Of a DNA stretch of 64,000 nucleotides, positions 51,417 to 59,694 are shown one piece after another. The notes below the pieces were generated by a model. The model had not been told where the DNA came from. It was given only the letters and a program-made list of their open reading frames with translations, and did not search any database. Numbering within the stretch: the first letter of the stretch is position 1; the number at the start of each line of letters is the position of its first letter. The stretch lies in the NCBI RefSeq assembly GCF_000518545.1, contig NZ_KI912453.1, positions 26,364 through 90,363 on the forward strand, read 5' to 3'. Both the position numbers and the translations under genes were made by a program. The stretch comes from Hallella seregens ATCC 51272. Its GTDB lineage: Bacteria > Bacteroidota > Bacteroidia > Bacteroidales > Bacteroidaceae.

Positions 51417-54400
51417 ATGAGAGACAGACTACATGGCATCCTGGGGCTGGCCGTCGCCCTGACCGTGGCCGCCGCCCTGCCACAGCCCCTGCCGGCACAG
51501 ACGGCCGGTAAGCCCACCGTGACCCTCACGCTCCGGGGCGAACCCATGGCCAAGGCCCTGCGGCAGATTCAGAAACAGTCGGGATGGAAGATCCTTTTCG
51601 TCGTCGACGACGTGAAAGTCTACACCGTCACGGCCAGCCTCGCGGGCCTCACGCCCCAGCAGGCCGTGGCCCGCGTGCTCGAGGGCAAGCCCCTGGACTA
51701 CACGGTGAACGGCCGCTACATCAGCATTGCACGCAAGGCCGCCACTGCCAAGGACGCGCCGACCGGCCCCCAGGGCAAGCCCGCCGCACCGAAAGACAAG
51801 GCCGACCTGAAGCGCATTGCCGGCACCGTCACCGACGAGCAGGGCGAGCCCCTCGTGGGTGCAGCCGTGAGCGTGCCGGGCTCGCCCTACGGCACGGTGA
51901 CCGATGTGGACGGCCGATACGAACTGCTGATACCCGGCGACTGCACGGAAGTGCAGCTCAGCTACGTGGGCATGAAGACCAAGAAGATGCTGGTGGGCCG
52001 CCACGAGACCAACAACTACGTGCTCTCAGAAGACAAGACCATGCTCGACGAGGTGCTCGTCACCGGTTACCAGACCATCTCCAAGGAGCGCGCCACGGGC
52101 TCCTTTGCCAAGCTCACGGCCAAAGACCTGGAGACCAAGCGCATGAACTCCATCACCTCGCTGCTCGAGGGCCAGGTGGCGGGCTACACCGACGGCACCA
52201 TACGCGGCCTGTCCACCATGTACGGCGAGAAAGTTCCGCTCTATGTCATCGACGGTTTCCCCGTAGAGAACCAGACCATGGACTGGCAGGGCTACGTATC
52301 GACCCAGCTGCCCGACCTCAATATGGACGACATCGAGGACATTACCATCCTCAAAGATGCCGCCGCGGCCAGCATCTACGGCGCGCGTGCGGCCAACGGC
52401 GTGATTGTGATCACCACCAAGCGCGGCTCGCGCAACGAGCAGCTGGAGGTGGGCTTCAACGCCTCGCTGGCCTGGAAGCCCTACGGGCTCTACACGGGCA
52501 ACCTGGCCTCGAGCGCCGACATGGTGGCGCTGGAGCGCGAGTGGGCCGCGGCCAACACCTCGCTGCACGGCGCCGACGCCCAGGCCTACGCCCGGACGGC
52601 ACTGGCCGAGAACCACTATCCCAACGCCGGCATACGCGCCATACTGAACCACTACGCCGGCAACACCACCGAAGCAGAGATGAATGCCACGCTCGACAGG
52701 CTGGCCACGCGCGGATACAACTACTACGACCAGGTGGCCCGCCACGCCAAACGCGACGAGCTGCAGCAGCAATACAACCTGAACCTGGCCAAGACCACGG
52801 CCGCCAACCGGTTTAAAGCCTCGGTGACTTACAAGCACAACGCCTACGAAGACCGCTACTCCAAGGACCAATCGGTGGGCATCAACCTGGCCAACACCAC
52901 GCGCCTGACGCGCTGGATGGAGCTGGAGACGGGGGCTTACCTGCAGTTTGCCGACGCCGACGAGCAGACCTACAACCCGCTCTTGCCGGGCTACACGGTG
53001 CTGCCCTACGACGACCTGCTCAACGCCGACGGCTCACCCTGCACCCGGCCGGCCGCCCTGCTCTACGGCTCGACCCACCAGGCGGCCCTCAAGCAATACG
53101 GGCTCTACAGCGAAGACATCACGCCGATGGCCAATCTGGACAAGGGAGTGGGCAACACCAAGACGCTGAACCTGCGCACTTTTGCCCGACTCAACGTCGA
53201 GTTGACGCCCTGGCTCAGGTACGCGGCCTCGTTCCAGTATGAGCGCGGCTCGGCCAAATACCGGCAGATACAGCAGGCCGGGTCGTATGAAGTGAACCGG
53301 CTGGTGAACAGTTTTGCCACGCAAGAGGGCGGCGTCGTGGTCTACAACCTGCCCTACGGCGACGTGCTCAACACGCGCGACCAGTACCGCAAGTCGTACA
53401 ACTTCCGCCAGCAGCTCTCGTTCGACCACACCGTGGCCGGGCGTCACAACGTCTCGGCCATCGTCGGCACCGAGACACGCGAGAACAAACTCGAGATGCA
53501 CCGCAACGCTTACTACAACTACAACGACCGGGCGCTCACCTCGGGGGCCGTGAACGAGGCCATGCTCATCGAGGGACTGACCAATGTCTTCGGCGACTAC
53601 AGCTCGGCCTCGAACCCCGCCGCCTTCTACGAGACGAAGAACCGGTACGTTTCGGTCTATGGCAATGCGTCGTACACCTACGACAGCCGCCTCTCGGCCA
53701 CGTTCTCCATGCGCTGGGACCGCTCCAACCTCTGGGGCACAAGCAACCAGTATCAGAACAAGCCCATCTGGTCGGTGGGCGGTTCGTGGAACCTCTCGAA
53801 CGAGCCGTTCATGAAACGCCACACGTGGGTGAACATGCTGAAACTGCGTGCCACCTACGGCATCACGGGCAACGTGAACCCCACCTACTCGCCCTACCTC
53901 GTGACTTACTCGGGCACCGACTACAACACGGGCCAGCCCTACCAGTACGTGGCCACGCGCCCCAACAGCGATCTGTCGTGGGAAAAGACCAAGGTGACCA
54001 ACATCGGGCTGGACTTTGCCCTGCTCAAAAACCGGCTACGCGGCACCATCGACTACTACAACAAGTATGGCGAGCGGCTGCTGGCCACCACGCAAGGCGT
54101 GCCCACCGAGGGCTACGGCTACTCGTCGTATGCCATCAACAACGGCGAAATGCGCAACCGCGGCCTCGAAATCACGCTGCAGGGCGACGTGCTGCGCACC
54201 GAGGAACTCACATGGACGCTCAACGGCATGCTCGCGCTGAACCAGAACCGCGTGATGTATGTCAACGTGAAGGCTCCGGTCTACTTCCTTGCCCTCGACC
54301 ACTCCACGGCCTATCCCACCATCGGCGACCAGTATGGGGCGCTCTACGGCTACGCCTGGGGCGGGCTCAACAGCGAGGGACTGCCGCAGGTCTACGACGA

Positions 54401-54974
54401 GCAGGGACGGCTCACGACCACCGCACCCACCTCGCTCGACGCCATCCGCTGCATCGGCAACGCCATGCCCACCTACAGCGGGTCGTTTGGAACCACGGTG
54501 TCGTGGCGCGGATTCGACCTGTCGCTGCTCTTCACCTATGAGGGCAACTACAAGCAGCGCAACGCCAACATGCCGTTCCTGAACTATGGCTACGCCAGCG
54601 GCATAGGCTATGTGTCGCGTCTGTCGAAGCTGGGCAGCGGCATTGCCGCCCGATGGCGACAGGCCGGCGACGAGCGCACCACCGAGGTGCCGCGGGCCGC
54701 CTTTGCCGAAGCCGGGCTGCCGCTGACAAGCCTCTACTCCACCTATTATTATTCGTCGGCCAACCTGCTCGACGCCTCGCACGTGAGGCTGAGCAACGTT
54801 GCGCTGGCCTACCGCCTGCCCCGGACCCTCGTGCGCAAGGCATGGCTCAGCAGCGCACGCGTGCAACTCAACATCGAGAACCCCTGCCTCTGGGCCAAGA
54901 GCAGCCAGGCCAAGTACCAGCTGGGCGGATACAACGCCACGACCTACGTGCTGGGCGTATTTCTGAACTTCTAA
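51417..54974 (+). CDS. SusC/RagA-family TonB-linked outer-membrane transporter with STN domain
   Basis: A 1185-residue TonB-dependent barrel importing a large nutrient through the outer membrane. Order: signal peptide (about 1-27), STN signalling domain (about 36-100, VTLTLRGEPMAKALRQIQKQSGWKILF), a linker rich in Lys/Pro, carboxypeptidase-like domain (IAGTVTDEQGEPLVGAAVSV), plug (DEVLVTGYQ; PLYVIDGFPVEN; DIEDITILKDAAAASIYGARAANGVIVITTKRG) and barrel ending in YVLGVFLNF. The STN domain means it signals to the FecR partner. ATG 51417 fits the signal peptide; the frame upstream lacks one. Confidence 0.96.
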   Translation: MRDRLHGILGLAVALTVAAALPQPLPAQTAGKPTVTLTLRGEPMAKALRQIQKQSGWKILFVVDDVKVYTVTASLAGLTPQQAVARVLEGKPLDYTVNGRYISIARKAATAKDAPTGPQGKPAAPKDKADLKRIAGTVTDEQGEPLVGAAVSVPGSPYGTVTDVDGRYELLIPGDCTEVQLSYVGMKTKKMLVGRHETNNYVLSEDKTMLDEVLVTGYQTISKERATGSFAKLTAKDLETKRMNSITSLLEGQVAGYTDGTIRGLSTMYGEKVPLYVIDGFPVENQTMDWQGYVSTQLPDLNMDDIEDITILKDAAAASIYGARAANGVIVITTKRGSRNEQLEVGFNASLAWKPYGLYTGNLASSADMVALEREWAAANTSLHGADAQAYARTALAENHYPNAGIRAILNHYAGNTTEAEMNATLDRLATRGYNYYDQVARHAKRDELQQQYNLNLAKTTAANRFKASVTYKHNAYEDRYSKDQSVGINLANTTRLTRWMELETGAYLQFADADEQTYNPLLPGYTVLPYDDLLNADGSPCTRPAALLYGSTHQAALKQYGLYSEDITPMANLDKGVGNTKTLNLRTFARLNVELTPWLRYAASFQYERGSAKYRQIQQAGSYEVNRLVNSFATQEGGVVVYNLPYGDVLNTRDQYRKSYNFRQQLSFDHTVAGRHNVSAIVGTETRENKLEMHRNAYYNYNDRALTSGAVNEAMLIEGLTNVFGDYSSASNPAAFYETKNRYVSVYGNASYTYDSRLSATFSMRWDRSNLWGTSNQYQNKPIWSVGGSWNLSNEPFMKRHTWVNMLKLRATYGITGNVNPTYSPYLVTYSGTDYNTGQPYQYVATRPNSDLSWEKTKVTNIGLDFALLKNRLRGTIDYYNKYGERLLATTQGVPTEGYGYSSYAINNGEMRNRGLEITLQGDVLRTEELTWTLNGMLALNQNRVMYVNVKAPVYFLALDHSTAYPTIGDQYGALYGYAWGGLNSEGLPQVYDEQGRLTTTAPTSLDAIRCIGNAMPTYSGSFGTTVSWRGFDLSLLFTYEGNYKQRNANMPFLNYGYASGIGYVSRLSKLGSGIAARWRQAGDERTTEVPRAAFAEAGLPLTSLYSTYYYSSANLLDASHVRLSNVALAYRLPRTLVRKAWLSSARVQLNIENPCLWAKSSQAKYQLGGYNATTYVLGVFLNF

Positions 54975-54986
54975 TTCCGCAACCCC

Positions 54987-56414
54987 ATGAACAAGCATAT
55001 CCACACTTCCACCTGCCGCACGCTGGGCCTCGTGCTCGCGGGCGTGCTCGCACTGAGCGCGTGCAACGACTATCTGAACGAGAAACCCAAGGGCAAGAAC
55101 ATCCCGGAGACGCTGGCCGACTATGCCCAACTGCTCAACTATGAGAACGGCGCACACCGCTACGACGTGACCCAGGCCGAGAACCTGCTGGGCGACCGCT
55201 ATGTGTCGGCCTACTACCTCACGGGCTCCAACCCGCTGTATCAGGCCAACTACAACTGGGACACGAGCATCGACCGCGCCGAATGGAACAAGTCGGACGA
55301 GACCACCTACTATCAAGGCTACGCCAACATCGCCGTGGCCAACCTGGTGATGGAGAACGCCATGACGGCTACTGACGCCACCGACGCCGAACGCCACACG
55401 GTGTATGCCGAGGCCCAGGCGCTGCGGGCCATGGCTTATTATCAGCTGGCCAACTTCTACGCCGACACCTACAACCCCGCCACGGCCCAAACCACACGCT
55501 GCGTGCCCATCATCACTAGCTCGGCCGTGAACGCGCCCTACGAGCAGGGTAGCGTGCAACAGGTGTACGACCTCATCATCGCCGACGTGGAGGCGGCCCT
55601 GCCCTACCTGCCCGACATGGGGCAAAACATCCTGCTGCCGGGCAAGGGGGCGTGCTACGCGTTCCTGGCCCGCGTGTATCTCACGATGATGAACTACGAC
55701 CAAGCCTCGGCCTATGCCGACAGGGCGCTGGCCGTGAACCGCAAGCTCTACGACTGGACAGCCTTCTACGAGGCCAACAAGACGGCCATCGAGACACCCG
55801 ACGTGTGGACGCGCGCCACCTCGCCCATGGGTTTTGACTATTGTGAGAACTACGACTTCAAGCATGGCGACATGAGCCGCGCCGAGGGAATCACGGGTGT
55901 GCCACAGTGGCGCAGCCAGACGGTGGAGGACGGCGACGCCAAGTTCTATGCCAACTGGAAGCTGCGCGACTATGGCGGCGGCACCGTCTACTACTACGGT
56001 ATGACGACAGGCTACTTCAATATGGGCGGCTGCCGCACGGCCGAGCAGTATCTCATCAAGGCCGAGTGCGAGGCCCGCAAGGGCAACCTCACGGCCGCCA
56101 TGGACTGGCTCAACCAGCTGCGCCGCACGCGTATCCTGCCCGACAAGTACCTGCCCGTCGTGGCCACGACGGCCAACGAGGCCATGGCCGCCATCTGCCG
56201 GACGAAGTTCAACGAGCTGATTGGCTCCATTGTTCCCTTCGCCGACATCCGAAGGCTCAACGCCGAGGGCAAATTCCCCTACACGCTCACCCGCACACAC
56301 AACGGCAAGACCGAGTCGCTCGCCGGCGACTCCTACCTCTGGACCATGGTATTTCCCCTCGGAGCCATCAGCAATCCCGGCGGTGGCACCCTGCAATACA
56401 ATGCCACGCGGTAG
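54987..56414 (+). CDS. SusD/RagB-family nutrient-binding lipoprotein
   Basis: A 475-residue outer-membrane lipoprotein that forms the lid of the SusC transporter. Lipobox LALSAC places the lipid on Cys26; the N-terminal CNDYLNEKPKG and repeated helical TPR-like pairs (YAEAQALRAMAYYQLANFYADTYN; CYAFLARVYLTMMNYDQASAYADRAL; YLIKAECEARKGNLTAAMDWLNQLRRTR) are characteristic. Twelve bases separate it from the SusC gene. The ligand cannot be deduced. Confidence 0.95.
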   Translation: MNKHIHTSTCRTLGLVLAGVLALSACNDYLNEKPKGKNIPETLADYAQLLNYENGAHRYDVTQAENLLGDRYVSAYYLTGSNPLYQANYNWDTSIDRAEWNKSDETTYYQGYANIAVANLVMENAMTATDATDAERHTVYAEAQALRAMAYYQLANFYADTYNPATAQTTRCVPIITSSAVNAPYEQGSVQQVYDLIIADVEAALPYLPDMGQNILLPGKGACYAFLARVYLTMMNYDQASAYADRALAVNRKLYDWTAFYEANKTAIETPDVWTRATSPMGFDYCENYDFKHGDMSRAEGITGVPQWRSQTVEDGDAKFYANWKLRDYGGGTVYYYGMTTGYFNMGGCRTAEQYLIKAECEARKGNLTAAMDWLNQLRRTRILPDKYLPVVATTANEAMAAICRTKFNELIGSIVPFADIRRLNAEGKFPYTLTRTHNGKTESLAGDSYLWTMVFPLGAISNPGGGTLQYNATR

Positions 56415-56468
56415 CCGTGGCCCGACATGTAGCCTGCATTTTCCATCAGCACTAACACCTTATTATAT

Positions 56469-57635
56469 ATGAAGAAGATAATATTCACCCTCGCTCTGCT
56501 GGCCGCCACCCTGCTGGCCGGCGCACAATCCACCGTATCGCTCACCATCGCCGGGCTTCCCGACGGCACGGTCATCGAGGCCGCGCTGGGCAGCACCCAT
56601 GCCGACGAACCGCCGTTGGCCTCGGCCACCCTCACGGGCGGCAAGGCCACGCTGACCGTGCCCGTCGCCGAGCCCCGCATGATCGACTTTAGGGCCAAGG
56701 GCGTGCCCGGCACCCTGCTCCACCTCATGACCGGGCAGGGCGAGCGTGTCACGGCCTCGGTGGCTGCGGACAGCACCGAAAGCGACGGCGTCACCTACTA
56801 TATGGGCAAAGGAGAGCAGGTCTACGACAGTCCGCTGCACGCCCAGTACATGATGAAGCTCGGGGCTTTCAAGAAGTTTCTGGAGATCTACAACGGCGCG
56901 TACCACGACGCATACCGCGACATCAACCGGCAGATCAGCGCAGCCTATGCCGCCAAAGACTCGGCCAAGATGGCCCGGCTGCGGGCCTCCGAGGCGTGGA
57001 AGGAGTTTATGGCATGCGATGCCCAGTTCTTCAATCTCATAGAGAAGCGGTACAACGAGCTCTTTGCCGAGAACGACAGTACGTGGTGGGGACCGTTCAT
57101 GCGGCTTGACGTGTATTCCTATTTCACGCCCGAGAACAAGGCCGACTACGAGTGTCTCTCCGCCTCGGCCCAGTCGTCCTACTACGGCCGGCTGCTCAAG
57201 GAGCTCGTAGACCCCAAGGGACTCAAGGAGCAGGACTATCCCCGCTTCAGCGTGCTTGATGCCAACGGCAAGACCACACCGTCTGACAAGATTGCCAAAG
57301 GCAGGAAATACCTGCTCGTCGACTTTTGGGCTTCGTGGTGCAAGCCCTGCCGCAACGAGATTCCGAACCTCAAGGCATGCTACGACCAATACAAGAACAA
57401 GGGGCTGCAAATCGTCAGTATCTCCCTCGACCGCAGCGATGCGGCCTGGAAGAAAGCCCTCAAGGAGGAGCAGCTGCCCTGGCCCAACGGTGTGGACAGG
57501 TCGCGCATTGCCGATGCCTACAAGGTGCAGTCCATCCCTGCCATGTTCCTCGTGGACGTGAAGACCGGCAAAATCATCGCCGAGGGACTGCACGGCCAGC
57601 TGCTTCGAGACAAACTTGCCGAGCTCATGAAGTAG
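56469..57635 (+). CDS. TlpA/ResA-like thioredoxin-fold protein with DUF4369-like N-terminus
   Basis: A 388-residue exported protein: signal peptide (IIFTLALLAATLLAGA), a beta-rich DUF4369-like domain (about 22-110), a helical middle and a C-terminal thioredoxin domain (about 255-388) with WCKPC at residues 290-294 in LLVDFWASWCKPCRNEIPNLKACYDQY and the cis-Pro loop VQSIPAMFLVD. It should reduce or oxidise disulfides in the periplasm. It ends the SusC/SusD operon, which suggests that the imported material or its partners carry thiols. Confidence 0.9.
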   Translation: MKKIIFTLALLAATLLAGAQSTVSLTIAGLPDGTVIEAALGSTHADEPPLASATLTGGKATLTVPVAEPRMIDFRAKGVPGTLLHLMTGQGERVTASVAADSTESDGVTYYMGKGEQVYDSPLHAQYMMKLGAFKKFLEIYNGAYHDAYRDINRQISAAYAAKDSAKMARLRASEAWKEFMACDAQFFNLIEKRYNELFAENDSTWWGPFMRLDVYSYFTPENKADYECLSASAQSSYYGRLLKELVDPKGLKEQDYPRFSVLDANGKTTPSDKIAKGRKYLLVDFWASWCKPCRNEIPNLKACYDQYKNKGLQIVSISLDRSDAAWKKALKEEQLPWPNGVDRSRIADAYKVQSIPAMFLVDVKTGKIIAEGLHGQLLRDKLAELMK

Positions 57636-57667
57636 CCATCGGACAAGCACTATGTAATAAAAGTCTT

Positions 57668-57706
57668 CCAAATATTTGGTAATATGGAATAAATTACCTA
57701 CATTTG
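57668..57706 (+). promoter_or_regulatory. Promoter and operator-like palindrome of the toxin-antitoxin pair
   Basis: TTTG (57675-57678), 20 bases, TACATTTG (57699-57706): a full promoter. The perfect palindrome CCAAATATTTGG (57668-57679) covers the -33 element and is a good candidate for binding by the antitoxin. The ATG at 57711 is only five bases past the -7 box, so the mRNA is probably leaderless. Confidence 0.72.
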
Positions 57707-57710
57707 CGGC

Positions 57711-58061
57711 ATGGAGACAGAACAAAGGGAAATCTTTTATTCGCCGGAATACGAAGACTATTACGGTGGATTACCGAAGAAAGTGCAACAAAAGTACGAC
57801 TACGTGGAGCAAATCATCCGAACACAGAGGGTGGTCAATCAGAAGTTTGTCAAGCACTTGGAGAACACTTTTCTATACGAAGCCCGTGTGTCAACTGGCG
57901 GAAACGAGTACAGAACCATTGTGTTTGCCATAGACTCCCGCAGCCTTGTCGAGAGCCGCAGCGTTCTTTTCCTGAATTCTTTCCTCAAGAAAGACACCAA
58001 GCAATACGGCAAAGAGATTGATACCGCCATCAGAATATTAAACAGATATACGGAGGACTGA
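57711..58061 (+). CDS. RelE/HigB-superfamily toxin
   Basis: A 116-residue small protein of the phage Gp49-like / HigB type: EIFYSPEYEDYYGGLPKKVQQKYDYVEQIIRT, then VKHLENTFLYEARVSTGGNEYRTIVFAIDSRS and VLFLNSFLKKDTKQYGKEIDTAIRI. In the family the beta sheet with a Arg and the FLKK segment makes a ribosome-dependent mRNA nuclease. The gene precedes its antitoxin, the inverse order typical of HigBA. GC is clearly lower than in neighbours, a sign of transfer. Confidence 0.88.
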   Translation: METEQREIFYSPEYEDYYGGLPKKVQQKYDYVEQIIRTQRVVNQKFVKHLENTFLYEARVSTGGNEYRTIVFAIDSRSLVESRSVLFLNSFLKKDTKQYGKEIDTAIRILNRYTED

Positions 58062-58063
58062 CC

Positions 58064-58375
58064 ATGATAAAACTGAATGAAGAGAAACTCGAGACACTGC
58101 ACACATCATCGCAGCACCTCGAACAAAAGTACGGGCCCAAGGGATCTGCTGCGCGCGAGGAGTTTGAGGCGCGGGCAAACACCTACTATTATGCCGAGTT
58201 GCTGAAAGAACAGCGCAAGCTGCAAAAGCTGACGCAACAACAACTGGCCGACCGCATCGGCAAGAAGCGGGAGTATATCTCCACCATCGAGCGGGGCAAC
58301 TGCGACATGCAGCTCTCCACGTTCATGTTAATAGCCAATGCGCTGGGGCTCCGCTTCTCGCTCGTCGTGGGTTGA
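58064..58375 (+). CDS. XRE-type antitoxin (HigA-like)
   Basis: A 103-residue DNA-binding protein with the HTH TQQQLADRIGKKREYISTIERGNCDMQLSTFMLIANALGLRF near the C-terminus and a helical N-terminal arm. It starts two bases past the toxin stop. It should neutralise the toxin and repress the operon, most likely through the palindrome at 57668-57679. Confidence 0.9.
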   Translation: MIKLNEEKLETLHTSSQHLEQKYGPKGSAAREEFEARANTYYYAELLKEQRKLQKLTQQQLADRIGKKREYISTIERGNCDMQLSTFMLIANALGLRFSLVVG

Positions 58376-58437
58376 GCCCACGGCAACACCTCCTGCATGC
58401 AGCAAGGAGGAGCAACACCAATAACCAAGATTGATAC

Positions 58438-58507
58438 GTAGGGACACACCCCGTGTGTGTCCATTTACGTCTCTCGGTTTTTGAACATACAGGGCGTATG
58501 TCCCTAT
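58438..58507. repeat. Inverted repeat of the GGACACACCCC family, copy 2
   Basis: Left arm starts GTAGGGACACACCCCGTGTG (58438) and the right arm ends GGGCGTATGTCCCTAT (58507); most positions pair over 25 bases. It resembles the repeat at 44681. Confidence 0.65.
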
Positions 58508-58625
58508 GGCTTGGCTGTAATCCGAAGCTCTGCCCCACCCTCCTTTCATGTGCAAAAGTGAGAGAAACTTGCATACAGCCGTGTAAATTCCTGATTAAAA
58601 ACACATCTATCTCGATTTTAATTGC

Positions 58626-58633
58626 TACCTTTG
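58626..58633 (+). promoter_or_regulatory. -7 box of rfbA
   Basis: TACCTTTG in AT-rich sequence, 115 bases upstream of the rfbA ATG; no -33 seen. Confidence 0.5.
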
Positions 58634-58748
58634 CACGGTAATGTAAAGGACAGTTCAACGATTCAACCCTCTTCTGCGCCTAAACCCTATGAAGAATGCC
58701 TGTACGTAGATGTTTGAAGTTGAAAGAATAACAAAACAAAAATAGCAC

Positions 58749-59630
58749 ATGAAAGGTATCGTATTGGCCGGCGGCTCCGGCACCAGACTCTATCCGATTA
58801 CCAAAGGAATCAGCAAACAGCTCATTCCCATCTTCGACAAACCGATGATTTACTATCCGGTGTCGGTACTTATGCTTGCGGGCATCCGCGACATCCTGAT
58901 TATCTCCACCCCTTTCGACCTGCCGGGGTTCCGTCGTCTGCTGGGCGACGGCCATGAGTTGGGCGTGCATTTCGAGTATGCCGAGCAGCCCAGCCCCGAC
59001 GGACTGGCCCAGGCTTTCATCATCGGCGAGCAGTTCATCGGTGACGACAGCGTGTGCCTGGTTCTGGGCGACAACATCTTCTACGGCTCCGGCTTCTCCC
59101 GTCTGCTCCGCGAAAGTGTGCGCCAAGCCGAGGCCGAGGGCAACGCCACGGTGTTCGGCTATTACGTGAACGACCCCGAACGCTACGGTGTGGCCGAGTT
59201 CGACAACCACGGCAACTGCCTCAGCATCGAGGAAAAGCCCCGCCATCCCAAGAGCAATTACGCTGTGGTGGGCCTCTATTTCTACCCCAACAGCGTGGTG
59301 GAGATAGCCCGCAACATCAAGCCCAGCCCCCGCGGCGAGCTCGAAATCACCACCGTCAACCAGGAATACCTGGCCCAGCAGAAGCTGAAGGTGCAGACAC
59401 TGCAGCGCGGCTTCGCCTGGCTCGACACCGGAACCCACGACAGCCTCTCGGAAGCCAGCACTTTCATCGAGGTGATTGAGAAGCGGCAGGGACTCAAAGT
59501 GGCCTGTCTTGAGGAGATCGCCTACAAGCGCGGCTGGATCAGCCGCGACCAACTCGCCGAACAGGCACGGCCCATGGCCAAGAACGACTACGGCAAATAC
59601 CTGCTCCAACTGGCCGAGGCACAAGACTAA
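58749..59630 (+). CDS. rfbA: Glucose-1-phosphate thymidylyltransferase
   Basis: A 293-residue cytoplasmic enzyme making dTDP-glucose, the first step to dTDP-rhamnose. The nucleotide loop [35 protein letters not shown], the segment [18 protein letters not shown] and [14 protein letters not shown] are diagnostic for RmlA. The rmlB-D partners are not in the window. It is followed 64 bases later by a capsule tyrosine kinase, so surface polysaccharide production is the likely setting. Confidence 0.96.
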   Translation: MKGIVLAGGSGTRLYPITKGISKQLIPIFDKPMIYYPVSVLMLAGIRDILIISTPFDLPGFRRLLGDGHELGVHFEYAEQPSPDGLAQAFIIGEQFIGDDSVCLVLGDNIFYGSGFSRLLRESVRQAEAEGNATVFGYYVNDPERYGVAEFDNHGNCLSIEEKPRHPKSNYAVVGLYFYPNSVVEIARNIKPSPRGELEITTVNQEYLAQQKLKVQTLQRGFAWLDTGTHDSLSEASTFIEVIEKRQGLKVACLEEIAYKRGWISRDQLAEQARPMAKNDYGKYLLQLAEAQD

Positions 59631-59694
59631 CGCTCTCCCGCACGGCACCCGGAGCATTCATCAACACAGAACAATATCCCTTTATTCATAAACA

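Larger units (their letters stand above)
58376..58748. other. Gap between toxin-antitoxin pair and rfbA
   Basis: 373 bases with an inverted repeat (58438-58507) and a -7 box TACCTTTG (58626-58633) that serves rfbA. No gene is supported. Confidence 0.6.

Noticed and set aside
54036..56396. 786-codon open frame opposite the SusC end and SusD gene
   Set aside because: Repetitive Val/Gly/His composition and overlap with two certain genes.
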